Shown: piece after piece, positions 45,401-57,400 of the stretch | Position numbering within the stretch: position 1 is the first letter of the stretch | Layout of the letters: each line of letters begins with the position of its first letter | NCBI RefSeq assembly: GCF_954871325.1 | Contig: NC_088775.1 | Location: 59,559,561 to 59,623,560, forward strand | DNA from: Gordionus sp. m RMFG-2023 | Taxonomy: Eukaryota > Nematomorpha > Gordioida > Chordodea > Parachordodidae | Length of the DNA stretch: 64,000 nucleotides | Direction of reading: 5' to 3' | The notes under the pieces: model-generated | Database searches by the model: none | What the model was told of the DNA's origin: nothing | The model's input: only the letters and a program-made list of their open reading frames with translations | Made by a program: the position numbers and the translations under genes

Positions 45401-48400
45401 TTTGTTCATAGATGGCACAAAGGTTTGGACAACTATTAGCGAAATCTCGAGGCTTAGGCATTTTTTCTGGCTAAAATATTGAGTTAGCTGTTTTTAAAAA
45501 TCGGTTTAAATGGAGCGATTTTGCAACACGAATTGTATTCTTTATTTATTTCTATGATTTATGTTATTATTCTATTCTTGATAAAGTGTTCTAGCAAAGA
45601 TAAATATCCGATAATCCTACCCACATAAAATACATTAAACAAATAATCGAGAACCTTACCAATATTATTTACGATATACGCTTTTTTCAAATTGGACAAC
45701 CATGATAATAATATAACAATTAAATGTATTTTATTCAAATACTAAAGATTCGTTTTCCTATCAGAGACGGAGAAGAAACGGTTGGAACTCGAAGAAGATA
45801 ATCTCCTAGCTATTCAATTGCTGAACTTGGTCTCATTCACAGTTATGATGGGCACTAATAAGAAAGAAATTTGTAGGAAAGTGCGAAGACTGCTTGCCAA
45901 ATCTCACGTTGGTTTGAAGTATAGTCAAACGGTCAATAGATTGTTGGATAGGATTAATGCTTACGTATTAACATTAAACCATATTAATTAACATATATAC
46001 AGGACGATTTCCTAAGTTTATATTAGAAACTTGTTTTTATTCGGAAAAAATATATTGTCAATTTTTAACATTTCATCATATTTATGTAAAGGAATTATGA
46101 TGTGAGTAATACTTTTCTCGTGAGTCATTTGGAATTTATAAGCAATCTCTTTTACAAACTCGTAAAATTGATACTTTTTCAAAATCGATTTTAAGGAATA
46201 ACTGGAATGGGTGATATTTCGGCTGGTATTGGATTAAATAAAATATACAGAATCACAAGTTTTTTAAAGGAAATATAATTTCTAATGCATGTTGATAAAT
46301 ATACTTCCCCTTATAATAAAAAAATATATATTATACACAATAATTCACTGCTTGTTGTATTGCAAATCGTAAAAAATGGGTTTATTATAGGATGGAAATA
46401 AAATACCTTTGTTGGTTCCTCTCAGTAGAAGGATCCGTAAAATGTCATTCAACGTTAAATCGGGTGTTAACCCATCAACCGGAACCATGGTTATGGAAGT
46501 TAGTTATCATAATTTATTACTTGATTTTTATACATAATACTTCAGGTTTCCTCGAAAATCAATACCTTTTTATCGGTCTATTATTAAACTTGGAATAGAC
46601 GGTTTTTTGAACTATTAATAGGACCGAACCCAGGCTCATTTGTGAAGCAGGTGCGTAACCAATGGGGGATGAATAAGGGAAATTACCCCCCCCCCTCCCC
46701 GATCACAAATTTTACTGTTTTCAAGCTAAAAAAAATTTTACCCCCCCCCCCCCCCCACTCAAAATTTTTTAAATATTTGTATATCATTTCCAAAATAACA
46801 CTTATTTTTTAAAAATAAATTTTATTAATATTTCCTTTCCTTGTGAGTAATATTAACATTATTCAAAAATAATAATAAGATGGGAAAAATTTTAATTAAA
46901 AAGATAGAAATAAAACTGTAACTGATTTTATCATTGTGATTATTTCTAGTTATATCTATTATGTTTATTTTCTCATATTCAAAATTATTAGTGAATTAAT
47001 AAGTATTTTTTATAATATTTTAATTATTAATGAATATCTAGAAGTTTTTAAATAATGTTCATTTTTACTTCCATTTTGTAGAACAGAAGAAATAGAAATA
47101 CAAAAGTTAAATAAGGCTAAGCATGAAAAAAATGAATAAATACAAATTGAAAAAAAAATGGTAAAGGTAGGTATCTTATATTTTATGAAAATCAGGTTAT
47201 TAGTTATAAATTTTTTATTAAATTAAAACTATTTTATTCATAATGTTTAAAGTAGGGGAGATGTGGTTCCTTGCTTTTTGATCTGAAGTTTGGTGAATAT
47301 TAATCTTTATGAATACCATTCCATATGGGGATATTGCAAAGTCTTTTTGTATTTTTGCATTGCTCTTCTTAAAGTTGTTATAAGAATATTAAATTTGATA
47401 GATACTAATAGTGTGAAATTTTTATTAATGTTCATAATTGCCAATTAAATTTGTTCATTTTCATTTCAATATGTTTGTGTGAATGTATTAATTTTGGCCA
47501 GACAATAGCTGTCTATTATCATTAAATGCTTTTATATGTATATGTAGGTACTAAAATTAGGTAAGGTACATATCATAAATATACACATTTTGACCAATTT
47601 GATAAAAAGTTAAAGGGCAGCAACCAGTTTTCAAACACCATTTATAACACATTTTCTCTATGTTATTACCTTTTTTAAAAAGTATAATATAGTTAGTACA
47701 TGGTTTTTTTCCAGATTTTTACAATATTTTTATTGATAAAGCAACCATTTAAAAATAAAACTTAAATAATGGTTTTTCCATTGCATTACATACATGTATG
47801 AGATTGGTTTTACCCAATTATCCTAATAAAGAATGAAGAATAAATTTATATAAATTATTTTATTCGGGTTTCATCAACCATGTGCTATAAATTTCTTAAA
47901 GAATGATTTAACTCCTGAAAAAAATTAGAAATTTTGGAAAATATACATCAACCAGATATAATTTTTCCATATATTAGGGACACTACAACAAGAAAACTAT
48001 ATTTTTAATAGGTTAATTATCAAGGTGGCCATGGCTAGCATTTTCTCCTACCATTAATGATATTTTGCAAGAATTATTTATTTGATCCAAAATTTGCTGA
48101 AAGAGTCCAGCAAAAATTATAAAGTCTAATATTAGCACCATTTAGACGCTGTTGAAATTTTTAACAACTATCAAAATAATATGTATCATATTGATGCACA
48201 ACAAGTTATATATTTCTTGCGATCTATAAAAAATGGAGAATCCATGGATATTATTCGAATAATTGATACTGAAAAACAAGGACTTGCCTTGAAGAATAGA
48301 TTCAGACTAAAGCCAATTATTAACGCTATCCTGATATGTGGTATCCAAGGTATCGCCCTTCCAGGACATAAAGATAGAGGTTCAATATTTGATAATGATA

Positions 48401-51400
48401 ATAACAATAATGATGAAATTCTTAGAGCTATTCTTAGACATAGATTTCTTGGAGATCCTACACTTATTAATAATTTTTTAATTACTTTGAAAATGCCCCC
48501 TATTGAGCCCAATAATTCAGAATAAAATCATTAATGCCTGCAATGAATTAGTATTGAAGAAAATTATTACAAAAATCAACAAATCACCCTACTTTTCGGT
48601 TGGCTGATGAGACAACAGATGTCTCTGGAATAGAACAAATGTCTTTATGTGTACATAAACCTGGATGGTAAGCTTATAATTTTATGAATAATAAAAAAAT
48701 TATCATCATTGGTGTTATACAAATATTAGAAGAATTTTTACAGTTTACACCAGTTGTGAATATGAGAGGGGAGGCCCTCGCCCAAACTATTTTGTTAAAT
48801 ATAGAGTAATATAAGCTAAATATACATTTAATATGCGATAACAAGGTTAAGATAGTGCCCCAGCTATGAGTAGCCATTTAAATGGTGTCAAAGCACATAT
48901 TTAAAAAAAAATATCCATCCATTATATATGTTCACTGTGCATCTTCTTCTTCTTCTCCGTTTTATGGCGATTTCCAGGTTTACCCGGGTAGGTCAGTTTT
49001 CCCTCTGATTTTTCTTTTCCATTTTTGACGGTCCTGAGCATCAATACTTGTAAGATTCAAGCTTCTCATATCAGCCGCTATCACATTTGTCCACGTCATC
49101 TTGGGCCTTCCTCTAGGTCTTGATCCTCCTACTTCCATCATTGTGCATCTCTTTACCCAGTCATCTCTTGTCATACGTTCCACATGCCCAAACCATCTTA
49201 GTCTATTTCGTCGCATTACCATACCAATCATTTCTATACCTAATCTTGCTCGCAATTCCTTGCTAGTTTTTCTCTCTCTCAGAGATACCCCACACATCCA
49301 TCTAACCATCCTCATCTCTGTTCTTTCTAATTTGGCTTCGTGAATTGCTTTCATTGCCCATGTTTCACCGCCATAAACTAAACAACTCCTCACGCAGCTT
49401 ACATAAACTTTCCCCTTTAACTTCAGAGAAACTTTTTTATTTGTAAGAATAGATGACATCTCTCTGAACTTCTTCCAAGCTTGTCTGATCCTTGCAACAA
49501 CAGCAGAATCTACACCACCATCTGCGTTTAGCATATCACCTAAATAACAAAACTTATCCACTTTTTCTAGGGTTAACCCATTGCCAATATCCAGACCACC
49601 ATTTTTTAGGTTATCATTATTATGTATCCCTTTCATGCATGTTTTACAAATAAAGGTCATTCTTTCTAACATCAAACTGCCTTTTTTCCCACTACATCTT
49701 TTATGTACCCATTTCTGGCATCTGGTGCATTGTAGAATTTCTAGCAACTCCTTTCCCACATACACCACAAGGCCACTTACCTGATTCTTCTATCTTTAGA
49801 TTTTCCCCACCAATCATCACCTTTGTTTTTGATGCATTCATTTTCAGGCCCTTTGCTTCCATAGTCATCTTCCATTTACTAACTTTATCCCTCAATTCTC
49901 CCTCACTGTTTGCCATTAATACAAGGTCATCTGCATATAATATCTCCCAGGTAAGTCCTTCAAGCATTTCTCTAGCCACCACATCCATTACTAAGATAAA
50001 TAATAATGGACTCAGCACGGATCCTTGATGAAGTCCTACCTTCACCTCAAAGCTGTCACTATCACCATGATCCGTCCGTACTGCTGTTTGTGCTCCAACA
50101 TACATTGCCATCACTGCGGTAACTAACCATTCCTCCACACCGGATTTTCTCAAGGCCCATCTTGTAATCTCACGCGGCACCCTATCAAATGCTTTCTCCA
50201 AATCAACAAACGCATAATAGAGTTTCTTTTCCTTCGCAAGATACTTCTCCTGAATTTGTCTCACCACAAAAATTGCATCTGTCGTGCCTTTTCCCGATGT
50301 AAAACCAAACTGTATTTCATCAATTTTGATTTGTTCCCTTATCCGCTTTTCTAACACTCTCTCAAATACTTTCATTGCATGTTCCAAGAGTTTAATAGCT
50401 CTGTAAGACCCACAATCTAAAGGATCACCTTTCCCCTTGTATACTGGGATAATTATACTTCTTCGCCAGTCCTCGGGAATAGTACCTTCTGTGACAATCT
50501 GATTTGCTAAATTCATTAACCATTCAATTCCTAAATCATCAGAACCTTTAAACATCTCTGATACCACCATCGTTAAACCCGATGCCTTCCCTTTCTTCAT
50601 CTTTTTCACTGCTCTCCTTATCTCGTCCTTGCCAAATTTACACCCTGGACCTTCTACCTTTGCACAACTAATATTATTATTCCATTCATTTTCTTCATTC
50701 AAAAGTCCTTTCATCTCATTCGTTGAATTTATCCGATTCATGTGCTCTACCTTCTATACGCAATGCCATCCATATTTTAACTTATAAAATAAATATAATA
50801 TATTTTTAGCTATTATTTCCAAAATTTATGATTTTATTAAATATCCGAAGCGGTCAGATGTTTTAAATCGAACTATAAAAAATTTGCCCTACACGATGGA
50901 TTATAAGTCATGATTCAGTTTCGACATTCATAGAACTGGAGATCAGAATATCTTTACATAAAATTATTAAATGGTAAGACATTAAGGTGTCTTCAGAAGC
51001 GATATCATTAAATTCAATATCAGAGTTTATCTTTGCTGCTAGTTGCATTAATAAATGATTTTCCTATAGCTCATTACTTGGTAGAAATTTGCAAAAACCA
51101 AATTTAGATTTAGTTCTGGTTACTTATTTGGCGGAAAATATATGTGAACAGGTAAATCAGAGTTGTTAAAGTAGCGCGCTAACCGCTATAGCTAATAGCG
51201 GCTACTTTTTTTGTAATTATTTAATTTTTTAGCGCGCTTCGCTACTTTTAAAAAATATAATGAAGGTAAGTATAAACATGAAAATTTAAATATAATATCA
51301 TAATTAATTATAATTTTACGATTTATTATATAATTTTGAAATTGAAATATAATTTCAATTTGTAATTTATATTTTCATTTGTATTATAAACCTAAATCAC

Positions 51401-54400
51401 GTGTTAATAATTTAAAATGTCATCGCCTATGGATATCCAAATCGTTGAAAGTGATTCAGACAATGATATTAATGAAATAGAAGATATCAGGGAAGAAAAT
51501 GTTCTTAATAGCTATAATACAAATTTCCCATTACCTATATTTGAAATTTTTTTTATATAACCAAAACTGGTTTCAAATTTATTTGTTTAAAATGTAAAAA
51601 AAAATATTTCCTCAAATCCTCAAGAAACACCTAAAGGTAAATTGTCATTTTTACATTCTAATAATATTTATTTTATAAGACTGTTCATGAGTTTTAAGGA
51701 AAAGGAGAAACATCTAAATAATTTTGGTATAGGCGACTCTACATCCAAAAAGACTAATTCAATTCAAACCAAATTGATTAATAATGCAAATGACAAATTT
51801 TTCAGAAAATGACTGATAAAGTTATTGTTGATTTTATAATATATACAGTTCACCCAATGTCCTTAGTTGATAATCCATCATTTACCATGATGATTAAAAC
51901 TCTATCCCTTGGTACAACAATTTTATGCCGCCAAACACTAATGAATAAAATAGCAGATAATTTTAAAATGATGAAAGATGCTCTAATAGTAGAGTTATCA
52001 GAGATATCATATATATGTACCACGGGAGATAGTTGAACACATAACAGAAGGTAAAAACTTATTTATATTTATAAATTGATCTGATTAAATATTTTTGAGC
52101 TTATTATGGAATCACAGGCCATTGGCTAGACCCTAGAACTTTAAAAAGAAGATCTGTGGCATTAGCCCTCAAAATGATAATAGGATGCCAGACATATGAT
52201 GTACTTGCAAATAAATATATTAAAAATATATTTATAAGATTAAATATGCCCTTACCCTCAAGTGTGAGGGGTGGAGAGATTATTTAATAAGACAAAACTT
52301 ATACTTTCTGATCGTCGCTCTAGACTTGGGGATGATAATATGAAATGATTTTATTATTAAAATGCAACAAATTACCATAAATATTTGTTTTTATTACATA
52401 AATTTTTTTATAATCAAAACTAACTATATTTTTATATTTATAAATGTTGATTTTTATATATTTACTATACAATAACATTATAAACAAAAAATAAAAAATT
52501 TGTTTTTAAATTTTTTTTATAAAAGTAGCTAAAGCTACTTTTAAAAAATAGTAGCTAATAGCGTAGACGTCGAATCGAAAGCTAAATCTTATGATATAAC
52601 ACTAATTAATCCTTTTCCACCACCTATGCAATTATTGAGAGTAATATAAATGTTGACTCAAGTGAAGATTATTATAAAATATCTATTTTCATCCCATTCT
52701 TAGATATTTTTTTATCGCAAATAAAAGTACGGTTTTTAGATAAAAAGAAAGTCTTTAGCAATCTACAAATTTTATTACCTAAAGATCCTTCTTCCTTTTC
52801 TTTGGCACCATTGGTAAAATTAAATATTTAACAAATTTTTATTCCTATGAAAATGATACTGAAATCAATCAAATCAATGAATTCGAATTGTGGTATAAAT
52901 ATTTACTATGTTTGGTTATTTTACCTGAGCATACTATTGATGCGCTCAATCGATGCAAGGAAACCTTGGCTCAATTTCCAAATATTTTGAAGTTGTTATA
53001 TTCTTGCATGTTTGCCTATCAAGATGTACGAATAAAAGGACCTTTTCCAATTTGAGAAGGTTGAAAACCTATTTACGAATTACTACAACCGAATCTCGGC
53101 TAAATGGTTAAGCTCTGTTAAATATCCGCAAAGATTTGGTTCCAACGATAGACCAAATTCTTCGTGAATTGCCCACGAAAATTAAAAATCACATTATAAT
53201 TGAGAAACGGAGATGCTTTAAAGAATGGTATAATAGTAAAGAAATTAGTGATAACGATATTTACAGGATAGCGAAAACTAATGCTGAAAAATTAATAGCG
53301 AAGGCGTAAGAAGAAAAAAGGCAGGAGTTTGCTAAAGAAATAGAATGCGCTGAAGGAATGGGAAATATGGTTTGAAATGGCAAAGCAGATGACAAAAAGG
53401 CAGGATGTGATAGATGTTGAATCTTTGAAAAATATGTAAAGAAAAATGGTGATTGATAGTAGTGGTATTAAGAACACCTGGAAGATCTACATGGAAGGAC
53501 TTTTGAATGAAGAAAATAAATGAGATAATGATGTTAGTTGTGCAAAGGTAGAAAGTCCAGGATATAAATTTAGCAAGGACGAAATAAAGAGAGCAATGAA
53601 AAGGAGAAGGTATCGGGTTAATGAGGGTGGTATCAGAGATGTTTAAAGGTTCTGATGAATTAGGAAATGAATGGTTAATGATTTAGCCAAATTGCCACAG
53701 AAGGAACTACCCCCGAGGACTGGCGAAGAAGTATAATTCTCCCAGAATACAAGGGGAAAGGTGATCCATTTGATTGCATGTCTTACAGAGCTATTAAACT
53801 CTTGAAACATGCAATGAAGGTATTCAAGAGGGTGTTGGAGAAGTGGATAAGGGAACAAACTAAAATTGATGAAATCAGTTTGGTTTTACATCGGTGAAAG
53901 GAACGACAGATGCAATTTTTGTGGTGAGACAAATATAGAAGTATCTTGCAAAGGAAAAGAAACTGTATTATGCGTTTGTTGATTTAGAGAAGGCATTTGA
54001 CATAGTGCCGCGCGAGGTTACTAGATTGACCTTGGGAAAATCAGGTGTGGAGGAATGGTTGATTATGGCAGTGTTGGCAATGTATGTGGGAGCACAAACC
54101 ACGGTACGGACGGATAATAAAGATAGTGAAAGCTTTGAAGTGAAGGTAGGACTTCATTAAGGATCCGTGCTGAGTCTATGATTATTTATCTTAGTATTGG
54201 ATGTGGTGGCTAGAGAAATATGTGAAGGACTTCTCTGGGAGCTATTATATGCAGATGACCTTGTATTAATGGCAAACAGTGAGGAAGAATCGAGGGATAA
54301 AATTAGTAAATGGAGGATGGCTATGGAAGCAAAGGGCCTGAAAATGAATATAGAAAAGACAAAGGTGATGATTGATGGGGAAAATCTAAAGATGGAGGAA

Positions 54401-57400
54401 TCCGGTAAGTGGCCTTGTGGTGTATGTGGGAAAGGAGTTGCTGAAAATTCAATCCAATGCACCAGATGCCAGAAATGGGTACATAATAGTTGTAGGGGTA
54501 AAAGGGAAGTTTAATAATAGTAAGAATGACCTTTATTTGTAGAACGTGCATAAAAGAGGTACATAATGATGATAACGTAGAAAATGGGGGTTTGTATAGG
54601 TAATGGGTTAACCCTAGAGAAAGTGTATAGGTTTTGTTATTTAAGTGATATATTAAACGCATATGGTGGTGTAGATTCAGCCGTTGTTTCAAAGGTCAGA
54701 GAATCATGAAAGAAGTTCAGAGAGATGTCGTCTTTTCTGACAAATAAAAAAGTTTCTCTGAAGTTTAGGGGGAAAGTTTACATACGCTGTGTGAGGAGTT
54801 GCTTAGTTTATGGCGGCGAAACATGGGCAATGAAAACGACCCTCGAAGCCAAATTAGTAGGAACAGAGATGAGGATGGGATGTGTGGGGTATCTCTGAAA
54901 GAGAGAAAAACTAGCAGGGAATTGCGGGCAAGAATGGGCATAGAAATGTTTGGAGTGGTAATGCAGCGAAATAGACTAATTGGGCATGTGGAACGTATTA
55001 TAAAAGATGACTAGGTAGAGAGATGCACCTTAATGGAAGTAAGAGGATCAAGACCTAGAGGAAAGCCCAAGATGACGTGGACAAATGTGATAACGGCGAT
55101 ACATGAATTTTGCAAATATTGATTCTCAAGACGGTAAAAATTAAAGAAAAACCAGAAGGAAAACTGGCCTACCTTGGTAAACCTTGAAACGCCATAAAAC
55201 GGAGAAAATTAAAAATATTTATAGTATTTAATAAATTATTTGTATAATTTTGTATTTGATAGAGTTATAAAAACTAGTTTTTTAATTGTTTTCTAGTCAA
55301 TATTTAAAACACACTACAATTAGTATTTTCAATAAAAAATTTTTTATATCTAAGAATAAAATGGATATTTTATAATATTATACAGTTGAGTCAACATTTA
55401 TATTTCAAAAATTGCCTAGGTGCTAGACATGGTTTAATTAGTGTTATATCATAAAATTTAGCCTTCAATTCAATGCGATAAATAATGTGAAAATATTCAT
55501 CTATATTCATTCTTATTGTATTAACCTGTTTATAAACATTTTCCGCTAAATCAATAACGTGAACCAAATCTTAATTTGTAAATTTCTACAAAGGTAGTGA
55601 GCTATAGGAAAATAATTATCAGCAAAGATATACTCTGATTGATCTATTGAATTAAATAATAATATCGCTTCTGAAAACAAAATACTATCTTGCCATTTAG
55701 TAACTTCATGTATAGATACTGATAATCTCTTCCAGTTCTATAAATGTCGAAACTAAATCATGACTTATAACCCATCATGTAGTGTAGGGCACATTTTTTT
55801 AAATTTTGATGATGGGTTTCTGGTTCATTCATATAGTTCGATTTAAAACATCGCTTCGAATAATTAATAAAATCATAAATTTTGGAAATAATAGCTAAAA
55901 ATATTTATTTTATAAGTTAAAATATGGATGACATTGCGTATAGAAGGTAGAGCACATGAATCGGATATTGCCAAATTCAACGAATGAGATACACAGTGAA
56001 CATGTATAGTGGATGGTAATTTTTTAAAATATGTGCTTTGACACCATTTAAATGGCTACTCATAGCTGGGGCACTATCTTAACCTTGTTATCGCATATTA
56101 AATGTATATTTAGCTTATATTACTCTATCCACAACTGGTGTAAACTGTAAAAATTCTTCTAATATTTGTATAACACCAATGATGATAATTTTTTTATTAT
56201 TCATAAAATTATAAGCTTACCATCCAGGGTTATGTACACATAAAGACATTTGTTCTATTCCAGAGACATCTGTTGTCTCATCAGCCAATACCGAAAAGTA
56301 GGGTGATTTGTTGATTTTTCTTCAATAATAATTCATTGCAGGCATTAATGATTTTATTCTGAATTACTGGGCTCAATAGGTGGCATTTTCAAAAACATTT
56401 AATAAATTATCTTTAAGTGTAGGATCTCCAAGAAATCTATGTCTAAGAATAGCTCTAAGAATTTCATCATTATTGTTATTATCATTATCAAATATTGAAC
56501 CTCTATCTTTATGTCCTGGAAGGGCGATACCTTGGATACCACATATCAGGATAGCGTCAATAATTGACTTTAGTCTGAATCTATTCTTCAAGGCAAGTCC
56601 TTGTTTTCCAGTATCAATTATTCGAATAATATCCATGGATTCTCCATTTTTTATAGATCGCAAGGAATATATAACTTGTTGTGCATCAATATGATACATA
56701 TTATTTTGATAGTTGTTAAAAATTTCAACAGCGTCTAAATGGTGCTAATATTAGACTTTGTAATTTTTACTGGGCTCTTTCAGCAAATTTTGGATCAAAT
56801 AAATAGCATTTCTTGCAGAATGTATCATTCATGGTAGGAGAAAATGCTAGCCATGGCCACCTAATATTAAAAATATAGTTTTCTTGTTGTAGTGTCCCTA
56901 ATAAATGAGAAAGTTATATCTGGTTGATGTATATTTTCCAAAATTTCTAATTTTTTTCAGGAGTTAAATCATTCTTTAAGAAATTATATATATCACATGG
57001 TTCATGAAACCTTAATAAAATAATTTGTATAAATTTTTTCTCATTAGGATAGTTGGACAAAACTAATCTCATAAATGTATATATGCAATGGAAAAATTTA
57101 ATTTTAAAATGGTTATTTTATCAATAAAAATATTGTAATAATCTGGAAAAAAAACTATGTGCTAACTATATTATATTTTTTTTAAAAGGTCATAACATAA
57201 ATGGTGTTTTAAGACTGGCCGTCGCCCTTTAACTTTTTATCTATTGAACCACCACATCTCCACTACTACAAACATTATAAATAAAATAGTTTTAATTAAT
57301 AAAAAAAATTATAACTAATGCCTAACTTGATTTTCATAAAATATATGCTACCTACCTTTACCATTTTTTTCCAATTTGTATTCGTTCATTTTTTTCATGC

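Larger units (their letters stand above)
48944..50714 (-). mobile_element. LINE copy a (5'-truncated), inserted in the left hAT copy
   Basis: A non-LTR retrotransposon, transcribed on -, 1.8 kb. It covers most of the reverse transcriptase, a C-rich zinc cluster and the C-terminal domain, and ends in GGAGAAGAAGAAGAAGAT, a simple 3' tail. The 5' side stops at about codon MKGLL. The insertion splits the hAT motif YVHCAS / HSLNL; the intact sequence is seen in the right hAT copy at 55988. CATCT at both borders may be a short target duplication. It is the least decayed of three copies. Confidence 0.92.
46648..53205 (+). mobile_element. DUF4371/ZMYM1-like hAT transposon, left copy, with nested inserts
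   Basis: Left end CAGGTGCGTAACCAATGGGG, then two C-runs (46687, 46741), fits 'CAGGGGCGTAGCC' hAT ends. Transposase on +: 48181-48525 ([32 protein letters not shown]), 48600-48670 ([18 protein letters not shown]), a YVHCAS / HSLNL motif split by LINE copy a, and 52950-53200 ([20 protein letters not shown]). Nested inside: LINE copy a (48944-50714) and another hAT (51158-52569). The 3' end is replaced by LINE copy b. Confidence 0.85.

Noticed and set aside
46392-46598. 68-codon frame beginning one base after exon 18 start
   Set aside because: Wrong frame; the family match is in the frame starting at 46391.
48186-48512. Opposite-strand frame in the left hAT copy
   Set aside because: Antisense of the transposase block; the + strand reading carries the family motifs.
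54157-54692. Two opposite-strand frames of about 100-120 codons
   Set aside because: Antisense to LINE copy b, where the catalytic YADD box and zinc cluster read on +.
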